64,000 nucleotides of DNA from Allobogoriella alba (GCF_042665525.1 NZ_JBHTCQ010000001.1:1860001-1924000), one strand, 5' to 3'. Positions 33,252-42,410 are shown, counted from the first letter of the stretch. Numbers and translations: made by a program. Notes: generated by a model not told the origin, from the sequence alone.

Positions 33252-34196
33252 ATGACCACGACAACCGAGCCGCGGGAGCCGGTCGCCAAGGGCGGCACCG
33301 TCACCGCGCCTCCGCAGAATCCGAGCCGTCGACCGGACGCCGTGCGCGGCTGGCTCTACATGGCCCCGTTCGCGATCGCGTTCGTCCTGTTCCTCATCTG
33401 GCCCACCGTGTACGGGCTGTGGATGAGCTTCACCGGTCGCAGTCTGACGGGAGCGAACGCCGACCCGATCGGCTTCGCGAACTACAGCGAGGCGTTCGCG
33501 GACCCGCAGGTCTGGAGCTCGCTGTGGAACACGATCTGGTTCACGATCCTCAGCACGGTCCCGCTGGTGATCCTCCCGCTGCTCTTCGCGGTCCTGGTCA
33601 ACAGCGGGGTCCGGGGACAGTGGCTGTGGCGGCTGTCCATCTTCATGCCGTACCTGCTGGCCTCCACCGTCATCTCGCAGATCTGGATCTGGCTCTACAA
33701 CCCGGAGCTGGGCCTCGTCAACGAGGTGCTCCGTTGGTTCGGCGTCGGGTCGATCGCCTGGCTGCAGGACCCGAACACGGCCATGCTCGCCATCGTCATC
33801 GCCACGGTGTGGTGGACGATCGGCTTCAACTTCCTGCTGTACCTGTCCGCCCTGCAGGCGATCCCGGACCAGCTGTACGAGGCGGCCGCGCTCGACGGCG
33901 CCGGCACGTTCCGGCAGTTCTGGTCCATCACCGTCCCACAGCTGGGACCGACCACCGTGCTGGTGGTCATCCTGCAGATCCTGGCGTCGCTGAAGGTCTT
34001 CGACCAGATCTACCAGATGGCCGGCGGCGGTCCGGGCGGCGCCACCCGCCCGATCCTGCAGTACGTCTACGAGGTGGGCTTCACGGGCTACCGGCTCGGC
34101 TACGCCTCCGCGATCTCCTACCTGTTCTTCTTCCTCATCATCCTCGTCTCGATCGTCTACATGGTGATCAACAGCCGTAGAGGAGTCCGCTCATGA
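33252..34196 (+). CDS. Sugar ABC transporter permease (MalF-like)
   Basis: A 314-residue inner-membrane protein with six membrane helices. Residues 1-30 are a disordered cytoplasmic tail. The first helix is WLYMAPFAIAFVLFLIWPTV. The EAA loop that contacts the ATPase reads YEAAALDGAGTFRQFWSI. It pairs with the next permease (ATGA overlap) to form the channel. The operon has no ATP-binding gene, so a shared MsiK-type ATPase encoded elsewhere is expected. Confidence 0.93.
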   Translation: MTTTTEPREPVAKGGTVTAPPQNPSRRPDAVRGWLYMAPFAIAFVLFLIWPTVYGLWMSFTGRSLTGANADPIGFANYSEAFADPQVWSSLWNTIWFTILSTVPLVILPLLFAVLVNSGVRGQWLWRLSIFMPYLLASTVISQIWIWLYNPELGLVNEVLRWFGVGSIAWLQDPNTAMLAIVIATVWWTIGFNFLLYLSALQAIPDQLYEAAALDGAGTFRQFWSITVPQLGPTTVLVVILQILASLKVFDQIYQMAGGGPGGATRPILQYVYEVGFTGYRLGYASAISYLFFFLIILVSIVYMVINSRRGVRS

Positions 34197-35104
34197 CCAC
34201 GGCAGCCCCCACCACCGCGATGACGTCCGGGGCGTCGGCCGACCTGCTCGCCGACCGGCGCGTGCCGCAGAACAGGCGGAAGCTCCGGCCGGTCACGGTC
34301 GCGGCTTACGTGCTCCTCACGATCATCGCGATCACCTGGCTGATGCCGATCATCTGGGCGGTCATCACCTCGTTCAAGCCGGAGACCGAGGCGGCCGCGT
34401 ACCCGATCACCATCGTGCCGGAGTCCGGGTTCACCGCCGAGGCCTACCGGGACGTCCTCGTGGCCGGCCTGCTGCCGCGCTGGGCGTTCAACAGCCTGCT
34501 CACGTCCGCCGCGATCACCGCGATCACGGTCGTCATCAGCGCGCTCGCCGGCTACGCCCTCTCACGGATGGACTTCCCCGGCCGGCGGATCTCCCTCGCG
34601 GTGATCGTCGCCTCGATCCTCATCCCGGCGCAGATCCTCATTGTCCCGCTGTTCCAGCAGATGCTCGACTTCAACCTCGTCGACACCTACTGGGCGATCA
34701 TCCTCCCGCAGGTGGTCGCGGCACCGATGGTCTTCATCCTCAAGCGGTTCTTCGACGCGATCCCGCACGAGCTGGAGGAGGCGGCGATGATCGACGGCGC
34801 GAGCCGGATGCGGATCTTCCTGCAGATCGTCCTGCCGCTGTCCCGTCCGATCCTCGGGGCGGTGTCGATCTTCGTGTTCATCGGCGCCTGGAACAACTTC
34901 CTCTGGCCGTTCATCGCGACGAACGACGCGAACATCATGACCCTGCCGGTCGGGCTCCAGACGGTGCTGACCTTCTACGGCATCCAGTACGCCCACGTCA
35001 TGGCGCAGGCCGTGCTGGCAGCCGTGCCGCTGATCATCGCCTTCCTGTTCTTCCAGCGGCAGATCATCAAGGGCATCGCCACCTCCGGCATCACCGGCAC
35101 CTGA
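34193..35104 (+). CDS. Sugar ABC transporter permease (MalG-like)
   Basis: A 303-residue inner-membrane protein, partner of the preceding permease. Six helices begin at VTVAAYVLLTIIAITWLMPI; the EAA loop is LEEAAMIDGASRMRIFLQIV. The short C-terminus ends FFQRQIIKGIATSGITGT, typical of MalG-like proteins. ATG 34193 overlaps the MalF-like stop by four bases. GH51 follows after 43 bp with a GAAGGAG site. Confidence 0.94.
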   Translation: MTTAAPTTAMTSGASADLLADRRVPQNRRKLRPVTVAAYVLLTIIAITWLMPIIWAVITSFKPETEAAAYPITIVPESGFTAEAYRDVLVAGLLPRWAFNSLLTSAAITAITVVISALAGYALSRMDFPGRRISLAVIVASILIPAQILIVPLFQQMLDFNLVDTYWAIILPQVVAAPMVFILKRFFDAIPHELEEAAMIDGASRMRIFLQIVLPLSRPILGAVSIFVFIGAWNNFLWPFIATNDANIMTLPVGLQTVLTFYGIQYAHVMAQAVLAAVPLIIAFLFFQRQIIKGIATSGITGT

Positions 35105-35147
35105 CCGCGCACCACCACCTCCCACCGGTACCCCACGAAGGAGAACC

Positions 35148-36668
35148 ATGCTCACTGCCTCAGCCGTCCTCGACCGCGCCTTCGTCGTGGGCCCGGTACG
35201 GCCCCGCACGTTCGGCACGTTCGTCGAGCACCTGGGCCGGTGCGTCTACCAGGGTGTCTACGAACCGACGCACCCGACGGCGGACGAGGCGGGGTTCCGC
35301 ACCGACGTGCTCGAGCTCGTCCGCGAGCTCGGCACCTCCACGGTGCGCTACCCCGGTGGCAACTTCGTCTCCGGGTACCGGTGGGAGGACGGTGTCGGGC
35401 CGGTGGGGCAGCGTCCCGCCCGCCTCGACCTCGCCTGGCACTCGACCGACCCGAACACCTTCGGCGTCGACGAGTTCATGGCGTGGGCGAAGAAGGCGGG
35501 CGTCGAGCCGATGATGGCCATCAACCTCGGCACCCGGGGGGTCCAGGAGGCGCTCGACCTGCTCGAGTACTGCAACGTGCCGGGCGGGTCGCACTTCGCG
35601 GACATGCGCCGGGCGAACGGCGCCGAGGACCCGTACCGCATCAAGATGTGGTGCCTCGGCAACGAGATGGACGGGCCGTGGCAGATCGGCCACAAGACCG
35701 CCCACGAGTACGGGCGGCTCGCCGCCGAGACCGCACGGGCCATGCGCATGATCGACCCCGACCTGGAGCTCGTCGCGTGCGGCTCGTCCAACGCCCACAT
35801 GCCGACCTTCGGCGAGTGGGAGGCGACCGTGCTGCGGGAGGCCTACGAGCACGTCGACTACATCAGCGCCCACGCCTACTACTACGAGGACGACGGCGAC
35901 CTGGCCAGCTTCCTGGCCTCCGCCGTCGACATGGACTACTTCGTGGACTCCGTGGCCGCGACGGCGGACTACGTGCGGGCCGCCCGCAAGCAGTCCAAGC
36001 GGGTCCACATCTCCTTCGACGAGTGGAACGTCTGGTACCAGCGTCGCGCCGAGTCCCGCCCGCCGACCGGTGACGACTGGCCGGTGGCGCCGGTGCTGCT
36101 GGAGGACCGGTACAACGTGGCCGACGCGGTGGTGGTGGGCAACCTCCTGATCTCCCTGCTGCGGCACACCGACCGGGTGCACGCGGCGAGCCTCGCCCAG
36201 CTGGTCAACGTCATCGCGCCGATCATGACGGAGAGCTCCGCGGGCACGGCCGGGCGCGCCTGGCGGCAGACCACCTTCCACCCGTTCTCGCTGACCGCGC
36301 GCCACGCGACCGGCGAGGTGCTGCAGCCCGCCGTCACCGCACCCCCGGTCTCCACGGCCCGGTTCGGTGACGTCCCCGCCGTCGACCTCGTCGCCACGCG
36401 CGAGCCGGAGACCGGCGAGGCGGCGCTCTTCGTCGTCAACCGCTCGACCACCGAGCCGGTCGGGCTGGAGGTCGACGTGCGGTCCCTCGGGTCCGCACGC
36501 CTCGTGGAGGCGCTGACGCTCTCGAACCTGGACCACACCTGGCAGGCCAGCGCCGACGACGCCACGTCCGTGCTGCCGCGGCCCAACGGGACGGCCGCGC
36601 TGGCCGACGGCGGCCTGAGCGTCGAGCTGCCGCCCGTCTCCTGGACCGTGGTGCGCCTGGCATCCTGA
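35148..36668 (+). CDS. Alpha-L-arabinofuranosidase, GH51
   Basis: A 506-residue retaining glycosidase that releases L-arabinofuranose from arabino-oligosaccharides. The acid/base Glu173 is in MWCLGNEMDGPWQIG and the nucleophile Glu292 in ISFDEWNVWY. The catalytic barrel spans about residues 25-375 and the beta-sandwich domain the rest. There is no signal peptide, so imported oligomers are cut in the cytoplasm, consistent with the transporter in the same operon. A strong terminator follows directly. Downstream arabinose metabolism genes are not in the window. Confidence 0.95.
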   Translation: MLTASAVLDRAFVVGPVRPRTFGTFVEHLGRCVYQGVYEPTHPTADEAGFRTDVLELVRELGTSTVRYPGGNFVSGYRWEDGVGPVGQRPARLDLAWHSTDPNTFGVDEFMAWAKKAGVEPMMAINLGTRGVQEALDLLEYCNVPGGSHFADMRRANGAEDPYRIKMWCLGNEMDGPWQIGHKTAHEYGRLAAETARAMRMIDPDLELVACGSSNAHMPTFGEWEATVLREAYEHVDYISAHAYYYEDDGDLASFLASAVDMDYFVDSVAATADYVRAARKQSKRVHISFDEWNVWYQRRAESRPPTGDDWPVAPVLLEDRYNVADAVVVGNLLISLLRHTDRVHAASLAQLVNVIAPIMTESSAGTAGRAWRQTTFHPFSLTARHATGEVLQPAVTAPPVSTARFGDVPAVDLVATREPETGEAALFVVNRSTTEPVGLEVDVRSLGSARLVEALTLSNLDHTWQASADDATSVLPRPNGTAALADGGLSVELPPVSWTVVRLAS

Positions 36669-36675
36669 CCTGAGC

Positions 36676-36705
36676 GCGGGCCCCGCCCGGGGGCACGGGG
36701 CCCGC
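36676..36705 (+). terminator. Terminator of the arabinoside operon
   Basis: GCGGGCCCCG (36676-36685) pairs perfectly with CGGGGCCCGC (36696-36705), 10-nt loop, 8 bp after the GH51 stop and before the LacI gene. Confidence 0.8.
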
Positions 36706-36742
36706 ACCGGCGAACGCTGGCCCCGGTGAGGAGCATGGTCCC

Positions 36743-37753
36743 GTGGCCACCACGATGCAGGACGTCGCCCGGCTCGCGGGCGTCTCCGTGAAGACCGTCT
36801 CCAACGTGGTCAACGACTACCCGTACGTGCGCCGGGAGACCCGCGAGCGGGTCATGGCGGCGATCAACGAGCTCGGCTACCAGATCAACGCCTCGGCGCG
36901 GAACCTGCGCCGCGGCCGGACCGGCATGATCGGGCTCGCCCTGCCGATGCTGTCGCTGCCGTACTTCGCCGAGCTCGCCGAGTCGGTCATCGCCGCCGCC
37001 GAGGAGCGCGGTCTCGTCGTCGTCATCGAGCAGACGGGCGCGGACCGGGCGCGGGAGCTCGACGCGCTGCACGGGTCCCGCCGCACGATGACCGACGGGC
37101 TGATCTACTCGCCGCTCGCGCTCGGCCCGGAGGACGAGGAGCGGCTGCCGGACAGCCCGCCGCTGGTGCTGCTCGGCGAACGGATCTTCTCCGACCGGGT
37201 CGACCACGTGACGATGCGGAACGTCGAGGCGGCGCGGGCCGCGACCGCGTACCTGCTGGGCCTCGGCCGGCGCCGCATCGCCGTGGTCGGGGTGCACCCG
37301 GGGGAGCGGGTCGGGTCGGCCGCCCTGCGGGTCCAGGGGTACGAGCAGGCCCTGCAGGATGCCGGCCTGCCGCTGGACCGTGCGCTGTACGGGGAGGTCG
37401 GGCCGTGGGGCCGGGCGGCCGGCGCACAGGCCATCGGCAGGCTGCTGGACTCCTCACCCGACGGGCTGCCCGACGCCGTGTTCGGCCTCAACGACACCCT
37501 GGCGATCGGTGCCATGCACGAGCTGCAGGTGCGCGGCATCCGCGTCCCGGAGGACGTCGTCGTGATCGGGTTCGACGACATCGAGGAGGCGCAGTACTCC
37601 CGGCCGACCCTCACCTCCGTCCACTTCGACCGGGACGAGATCGCCCAGGGCGCGGTCGAGCTGCTCGAGGCGAGGGTCACCGGCCGGGCGCGGGCTCCGC
37701 GCCGCGTCGAGGCCGCGTTCCGGATCGCCGAGCGGTCCTCGACCGGCGGGTGA
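36743..37753 (+). CDS. LacI-family transcriptional regulator of the arabinoside operon
   Basis: A 336-residue repressor. The helix-turn-helix is MQDVARLAGVSVKTVSNVVN (residues 5-24), followed by hinge-helix sequence INASARNLRRGRTG. The periplasmic-binding-like effector domain covers about 60-330 (MIGLALPMLSLPYFAEL, DAVFGLNDTLAIGAM, VIGFDDIEEAQYSRPTLTSV). GTG 36743 is preceded by GTGAGGAG. It lies just past the GH51 terminator, so it is transcribed separately; the palindrome in the promoter at 31804 is its likely target and an arabino-sugar its likely inducer. Confidence 0.9.
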   Translation: MATTMQDVARLAGVSVKTVSNVVNDYPYVRRETRERVMAAINELGYQINASARNLRRGRTGMIGLALPMLSLPYFAELAESVIAAAEERGLVVVIEQTGADRARELDALHGSRRTMTDGLIYSPLALGPEDEERLPDSPPLVLLGERIFSDRVDHVTMRNVEAARAATAYLLGLGRRRIAVVGVHPGERVGSAALRVQGYEQALQDAGLPLDRALYGEVGPWGRAAGAQAIGRLLDSSPDGLPDAVFGLNDTLAIGAMHELQVRGIRVPEDVVVIGFDDIEEAQYSRPTLTSVHFDRDEIAQGAVELLEARVTGRARAPRRVEAAFRIAERSSTGG

Positions 37754-37809
37754 GGAAGATCGCGGCCCTTCCGGCCAGGACCGGCGTGCCCGTGGGCGCC
37801 GCCGTGGCC

Positions 37810-37815
37810 TACGAT
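37810..37815 (+). promoter_or_regulatory. -10 box of tig
   Basis: TACGAT fits TANNNT and stands 60 bp before the tig start; the expected transcript begins near 37822. No clear -35 is visible. Confidence 0.45.
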
Positions 37816-37875
37816 TGATCGGTCTGTGCGCGCCGCTTCACGGCTGCGCCCCCCTGACCTATGGAGAGCACCACA

Positions 37876-39354
37876 GTGAAGAGCGCCGTCGAGAACCTCG
37901 AGCCGACCCGGGTCAAGCTGACCGTGGAGGTGGGGTACGACGAGCTGAAGCCCAACCTCGACCACGCCTACCAGCACATCGGTGAGCAGGTGAACGTCCC
38001 GGGCTTCCGCAAGGGGAAGGTGCCGCCGCGCGTGCTCGAGCAGCGTGTCGGGCGCGCCGCCATCATCGAGCACGCGGTGAACGACGCCGTCCCCGGGCTG
38101 TACAGCCGGGCCGTGACCGAGGAGTCGCTGCGGCCGATGGGGCAGCCCGAGATCAACGTGACCGAGCTGCCGAACCTCACCGGCACGGCCGGCGGCCAGC
38201 TGGTGTTCACCGCCGAGGTGGATGTCCGGCCGGAGATCGAGCTGCCGGACCTGTCCGGTCTGTCGCTCAGCGTCGACGGCGCGGAGGTCACCGACGCCGA
38301 CGTGGACGCCAAGCTCGACGAGCTGCGCGAGCGCTTCGGCACCCTCGCCGGCGTCGAGCGCGCGGCGCGGGACGGGGACTTCGTCGTCATCGACCTCAAG
38401 GCCACCATCGGCGAGGACGAGGTCGACTCGGTCTCGGGGATCTCCTACCAGGTCGGTGCGGGCACGATGCTCGACGGCCTCGACGAGGCGCTCACCGGGC
38501 TCTCCGCGGGGGAGACCACGACCTTCACCGCCCCGCTGGCCGGCGGCGAGCGCGCCGGCGAGGAGGCCGAGGTCACCGTCACCCCGACCGCGGTCAAGGA
38601 GCGCGAGCTGCCCGAGGCGGACGACGACTTCGCGCAGATGGCGTCCGAGTTCGACACCATCGAGGAGCTGAAGGACGACCTGCGCGCCCAGGCCGCCAAG
38701 GACAAGGGCGCCGACCAGGCCGTCGCGGCCCGCGACGCGCTCCTGGAGAAGTTCCGCACGGACCTGGACATCTCGGTTCCGTCGGGCGTCGTCGACGCGG
38801 AGATCGCGCGGCACCTCGAGGCCGAGGGCAAGGAGGCGGACGACGCGCACGGCGAGGAGATCCGCGAGGAGATCACCGGCCTCGTCCGCGACCAGATCCT
38901 CCTCGACACGCTCTCCGAGAAGCTCGAGGTCCAGGTCACCCAGAACGAGCTGCTCGAGTACCTCGTGCAGTCGGCCCAGCAGTACGGCATGGAGCCCAAC
39001 CAGTTCATCCAGGCGGCGTCCCAGACCGGGCAGATCCAGGCGTTCATGGGGGAGATCGCCCGGAACAAGGCGCTCGCCGTCGCGCTGCGCCAGGTGACGG
39101 TGACCGACGCCGCGGGCAACGAGCTCGACCTCACCGAGTACATCGGCTCGGACGAGGCGGACCAGGAGGCGGCCGAGGGCGCCGGTGCCGAGGCCGCCGA
39201 GGCCGGGTCTGCCGACTCGGGCGAGTCGGCGGACAGCCCGGAGAGCCCGGACAGCCCGGACAGCCCGGACAGCCCTGACTCGCCGGAGTCTGCCGACAGC
39301 GCCGACGAGGCCGACGAGAGCGACGAGGACGAGACGGACGCCGAGAAGAAGTAG
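37876..39354 (+). CDS. tig: Trigger factor, ribosome-bound chaperone and peptidyl-prolyl isomerase
   Basis: A 492-residue chaperone that meets nascent chains at the ribosome exit. The ribosome-binding signature is in VNVPGFRKGKVPP. The FKBP-type isomerase domain covers about 160-245 (DGDFVVIDLKATI) and the helical arms about 250-430. Beyond residue 430 is a highly acidic Ser/Pro/Asp/Glu tail made by a 9-bp tandem repeat. I chose GTG 37876 (GGAG 9 nt upstream; VKSAVENLEPTRVKL is the usual start) over ATG 37861. It is followed by a 14-bp-stem terminator, then clpP1P2 and clpX, as in mycobacteria. Confidence 0.96.
   Translation: MKSAVENLEPTRVKLTVEVGYDELKPNLDHAYQHIGEQVNVPGFRKGKVPPRVLEQRVGRAAIIEHAVNDAVPGLYSRAVTEESLRPMGQPEINVTELPNLTGTAGGQLVFTAEVDVRPEIELPDLSGLSLSVDGAEVTDADVDAKLDELRERFGTLAGVERAARDGDFVVIDLKATIGEDEVDSVSGISYQVGAGTMLDGLDEALTGLSAGETTTFTAPLAGGERAGEEAEVTVTPTAVKERELPEADDDFAQMASEFDTIEELKDDLRAQAAKDKGADQAVAARDALLEKFRTDLDISVPSGVVDAEIARHLEAEGKEADDAHGEEIREEITGLVRDQILLDTLSEKLEVQVTQNELLEYLVQSAQQYGMEPNQFIQAASQTGQIQAFMGEIARNKALAVALRQVTVTDAAGNELDLTEYIGSDEADQEAAEGAGAEAAEAGSADSGESADSPESPDSPDSPDSPDSPESADSADEADESDEDETDAEKK
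39232..39285 (+). repeat. 9-bp tandem repeat coding the trigger factor acidic tail
   Basis: Six consecutive 9-bp units of the type GACAGCCCG encode D/E-S-P repeats. Four of the first five differ from the unit by at most one base. The array is in frame and lies outside the chaperone domains, so copy number may vary between strains without loss of core function. Confidence 0.8.
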
Positions 39355-39366
39355 GCGCCGCACACC

Positions 39367-39401
39367 CGAGGGCCCGGAACTGTCACGGTTCCGGGCCCTC
39401 G
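39367..39401 (+). terminator. Terminator of tig
   Basis: CGAGGGCCCGGAAC (39367-39380) pairs perfectly over 14 bp with GTTCCGGGCCCTCG (39388-39401), 7-nt loop, 13 bp after the tig stop. Confidence 0.9.
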
Positions 39402-39682
39402 TGCGTCCGGGCTCCCGCCACGGCCCGGATCCGCTCTGCTGGTACCTCTGTCGGTACCGGTGCCGCATCGGTCGTGCCGGGGAGAGGGCAGGGGCGCGGT
39501 GGCCGACCACGCGCGTCACTCGGGCCGGTCCCGCGCCGCGCTCCGCCCGGGGCAGTGCGCCGTGAGCGAAAAGGGCAGGGTCGGGGGAAGGTCGTGCCGC
39601 GCGCGGCGTTAGTGTCGGCAGGACGCACCATCATCAGCCGTGACGGCCGAGGACGCGGGGCCCGGCCACGTAAGGAGCACCA
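39402..39682 (+). promoter_or_regulatory. Intergenic region with the clpP1P2 promoter candidate
   Basis: No gene is seen in these 281 bp. A -10 box TAGTGT is at 39610-39615, giving a leader of about 60 nt. Just upstream is the palindrome CCGCGCGCGG (39598-39607), which overlaps the expected -35/-10 spacer and could bind a regulator such as ClgR, although it does not match the ClgR consensus well. A direct GGTAC repeat lies at 39440-39458 (GGTACCTCTGTCGGTACC). Confidence 0.4.
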
Positions 39683-40315
39683 GTGAGCGAAATGCCGCAG
39701 GCGAGGACCGAGACCGCCGGCATGAACCTGAACGAGAGCATCTACAACCGGCTGCTGCGCGAGCGGATCATCTGGCTCGGCTCCGAGGTGCGGGACGAGA
39801 ACTCCAACGCCATCTGCGCCCAGATGATGCTGCTGGCCGCGGAGGACCCGGACAAGGACATCTTCCTGTACATCAACTCCCCGGGCGGCTCCATCACCGC
39901 GGGCATGGCGATCTACGACACCATGCAGTTCGTCCAGCCCGACGTCGCGACGGTCGCGATGGGCATGGCGGCCTCGATGGGCCAGTTCCTGCTCTCGTCC
40001 GGGGCCAAGGGCAAGCGCTACGCGACGCCGCACGCGCGGGTCATGATGCACCAGCCCTCCGGCGGGATCGGCGGCACGGCGACGGACATCCGCATCAACG
40101 CCGAGCTCATCCTGCACATGAAGCGCGTGCTCGCCGAGCTCACGGCCGAGCAGACCGGCAAGACCGTCGAGCAGATCAACCGGGACGCGGACCGCGACCG
40201 GTGGTTCACCGCCCCCGAGGCGCTCGAGTACGGCTTCGTCGACCACGTGGTCGAGCACGCCGCCTCGGTGCCCGGCGGCGCCGGGACCACGAGCGACGAC
40301 AACGACACCAAGTGA
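39683..40315 (+). CDS. clpP1: ATP-dependent Clp protease proteolytic subunit 1
   Basis: A 210-residue serine peptidase that forms heptameric rings. The catalytic triad is Ser98 (GMAASMG), His123 (MMHQP) and Asp171 (DRDRWF). The N-terminal 15 residues before NLNESIYNRLL are probably a propeptide. GTG 39683 follows AAGGAG by 6 nt. In actinobacteria ClpP1 and ClpP2 make a mixed complex active only together; clpP2 follows after 35 bp. It serves ClpX (downstream) and ClpC1. Confidence 0.97.
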   Translation: MSEMPQARTETAGMNLNESIYNRLLRERIIWLGSEVRDENSNAICAQMMLLAAEDPDKDIFLYINSPGGSITAGMAIYDTMQFVQPDVATVAMGMAASMGQFLLSSGAKGKRYATPHARVMMHQPSGGIGGTATDIRINAELILHMKRVLAELTAEQTGKTVEQINRDADRDRWFTAPEALEYGFVDHVVEHAASVPGGAGTTSDDNDTK

Positions 40316-40350
40316 CCCAGCCGGCCCGAGACCATTCCAGGAGAGCACCG

Positions 40351-41031
40351 ATGAGCACCAACTTCCTCGCCCAGGCCGGTCAGCTGCCGGGCGGCGTGGC
40401 GCCCGCCTCGCCGTCGTCCCGCTACGTGCTGCCGCAGTTCGAGGAGCGCACGGCCTACGGCTACAAGCGTCAGGACCCCTACACCAAGCTCTTCGAGGAC
40501 CGCATCATCTTCCTCGGCGTGCAGGTGGACGACGCCTCGGCCGACGACATCATGGCCCAGCTCCTCGTGCTGGAGAGCCAGGACCCCGACGGCCTGATCA
40601 CCATGTACATCAACTCGCCCGGCGGCTCCTTCACGGCCATGACGGCGATCTACGACACGATGCAGTACATCAAGCCGCAGATCCAGACCGTGTGCCTCGG
40701 CCAGGCCGCGTCCGCCGCGGCCGTGCTGCTCGCGGCCGGCTCGCCGGGCAAGCGGCTCGCGCTGCCGAACGCCCGCGTCATGATCCACCAGCCGTCCATC
40801 GAGGGTGGCGGCTACGCGCAGGCCTCGGACATCGAGATCTACGCCGACGAGATGCTGCGGATGCGCTCCTGGCTCGAGGAGACCATCTCCAAGCACTCCG
40901 ACACGCCGGTGGAGCAGGTCCGTGAGGACATCGAGCGTGACAAGATGCTGACCGCCGAGCAGGCGCAGGAGTACGGGCTTGTGGACCAGGTTCTGGAGTC
41001 GCGGAAGGCCCCGGTCCTCACCCAGGCCTGA
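40351..41031 (+). CDS. clpP2: ATP-dependent Clp protease proteolytic subunit 2
   Basis: A 226-residue ClpP with Ser121 (GQAASAA), His146 (MIHQP) and Asp197 (ERDKML). The N-terminal 40-residue extension ahead of DPYTKLFEDRIIFLG is usual for ClpP2 and is removed on maturation in the mycobacterial enzyme. In actinobacteria the ClpP2 ring binds the ATPases. ATG 40351 has AGGAGAG upstream. The gap to clpX is 107 bp. Confidence 0.97.
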   Translation: MSTNFLAQAGQLPGGVAPASPSSRYVLPQFEERTAYGYKRQDPYTKLFEDRIIFLGVQVDDASADDIMAQLLVLESQDPDGLITMYINSPGGSFTAMTAIYDTMQYIKPQIQTVCLGQAASAAAVLLAAGSPGKRLALPNARVMIHQPSIEGGGYAQASDIEIYADEMLRMRSWLEETISKHSDTPVEQVREDIERDKMLTAEQAQEYGLVDQVLESRKAPVLTQA

Positions 41032-41138
41032 CTCGCCGTCAACAAGAAGCAGGACAGGACCACGCCTCGTGGTGTGGAATGGGAACTGGCCGTCGGAACG
41101 TCCGGCGGCTCGCCTAGCGAACGAGACGGTGGTGGAGC

Positions 41139-42410
41139 GTGGCACGTGGTGAGGGAGCAGACCTGCTCAAGTGCTCGTTCTGCGGCAAGAGCCAGAAGCA
41201 GGTCAAGAAGCTCATCGCCGGTCCCGGCGTGTACATCTGCGACGAGTGCATCGACCTGTGCAACGAGATCATCGACGAGGAGCTGGCCGAGGCCAGCGAG
41301 CTCGGTCTGGTCGACCTGCCCAAGCCACGCGAGATCTTCGAGTTCCTCGAGGACTACATCGTCGGCCAGGAGCGGGCCAAGCGTGCGCTGGCCGTCGCGG
41401 TCTACAACCACTACAAGCGGGTCCAGGCCGCCGAGTCGGGCGAGCGTGACGAGTCGACCGTCGAGATCGCGAAGTCGAACATCCTGCTGATCGGCCCCAC
41501 CGGCACCGGCAAGACCTATCTCGCCCAGACGCTGGCGAAGATGCTCAACGTGCCCTTCGCCATCGCGGACGCGACCGCGCTGACCGAGGCCGGCTACGTG
41601 GGCGAGGATGTCGAGAACATCCTCCTCAAGCTCATCCAGGCCGCCGACTTCGACGTCAAGAAGGCCGAGAAGGGCATCATCTACATCGACGAGATCGACA
41701 AGATCGCCCGCAAGAGCGAGAACCCGTCGATCACCCGGGACGTCTCCGGCGAGGGTGTGCAGCAGGCGCTGCTGAAGATCATCGAGGGCACGCAGGCGTC
41801 GGTGCCGCCGCAGGGCGGGCGGAAGCACCCGCACCAGGAGTTCCTGCAGATCGACACCACGAACGTGCTGTTCATCGTCGCCGGGGCGTTCGCCGGGCTC
41901 GAGGAGATCATCTCCGCGCGCGTCGGCCGCCGCGGCATCGGTTTCGGCGCGCCGCTGCGCTCCGCCGACGACGAGGTGGACCTGTTCTCCGAGGTCCGGC
42001 CCGAGGACCTGCACAAGTTCGGCCTCATCCCGGAGTTCGTCGGCCGGCTGCCGGTGGTCGCGACGGTGCCCAAGCTCGACCAGGAGGCGCTGGTCCGGAT
42101 CCTCACCGAGCCCAAGAACGCCTTCGTCAAGCAGTACGAGCGCATGTTCGAGATCGACGGCGTCGAGCTGGAGTTCACGGACGACGCGCTCGAGGCGATC
42201 GCCGACCAGGCCCTGCTGCGCGGCACGGGTGCCCGCGGCCTGCGGGCGATCATGGAGGAGGTGCTCCGCGACGTGATGTTCGAGGTGCCCTCCCGGGACG
42301 ACGTCGCCCGCGTGGTGGTCAACCGCGAGGTCGTGCTCGAGAACGTCAACCCGACCCTGGTGCCGCGGTCGAAGGCCAAGCGGCGCACCCCTCGCGAGAA
42401 GTCCGCCTGA
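41139..42410 (+). CDS. clpX: ATP-dependent unfoldase ClpX
   Basis: A 423-residue AAA+ unfoldase that feeds substrates to ClpP. The N-terminal zinc-binding domain has four cysteines in LLKCSFCGKSQ and CDECIDLC. Walker A is GPTGTGKT, Walker B IIYIDEIDKIA, and the RKH pore loop lies in PPQGGRKHPH. IGF in RRGIGFGAP is the loop that docks to ClpP. GTG 41139 is the usual start context (ARGEGADLLKC). GGAG lies unusually close, 1 nt before GTG. Confidence 0.97.
   Translation: MARGEGADLLKCSFCGKSQKQVKKLIAGPGVYICDECIDLCNEIIDEELAEASELGLVDLPKPREIFEFLEDYIVGQERAKRALAVAVYNHYKRVQAAESGERDESTVEIAKSNILLIGPTGTGKTYLAQTLAKMLNVPFAIADATALTEAGYVGEDVENILLKLIQAADFDVKKAEKGIIYIDEIDKIARKSENPSITRDVSGEGVQQALLKIIEGTQASVPPQGGRKHPHQEFLQIDTTNVLFIVAGAFAGLEEIISARVGRRGIGFGAPLRSADDEVDLFSEVRPEDLHKFGLIPEFVGRLPVVATVPKLDQEALVRILTEPKNAFVKQYERMFEIDGVELEFTDDALEAIADQALLRGTGARGLRAIMEEVLRDVMFEVPSRDDVARVVVNREVVLENVNPTLVPRSKAKRRTPREKSA

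Noticed and set aside
37105..39519. 804-codon minus-strand frame opposite tig
   Set aside because: Leu/Arg/Val-rich shadow of trigger factor, no domain.
39598..39607. ClgR operator at the clpP1 promoter
   Set aside because: Only a short CG-only palindrome; it does not match the ClgR consensus well enough to call.
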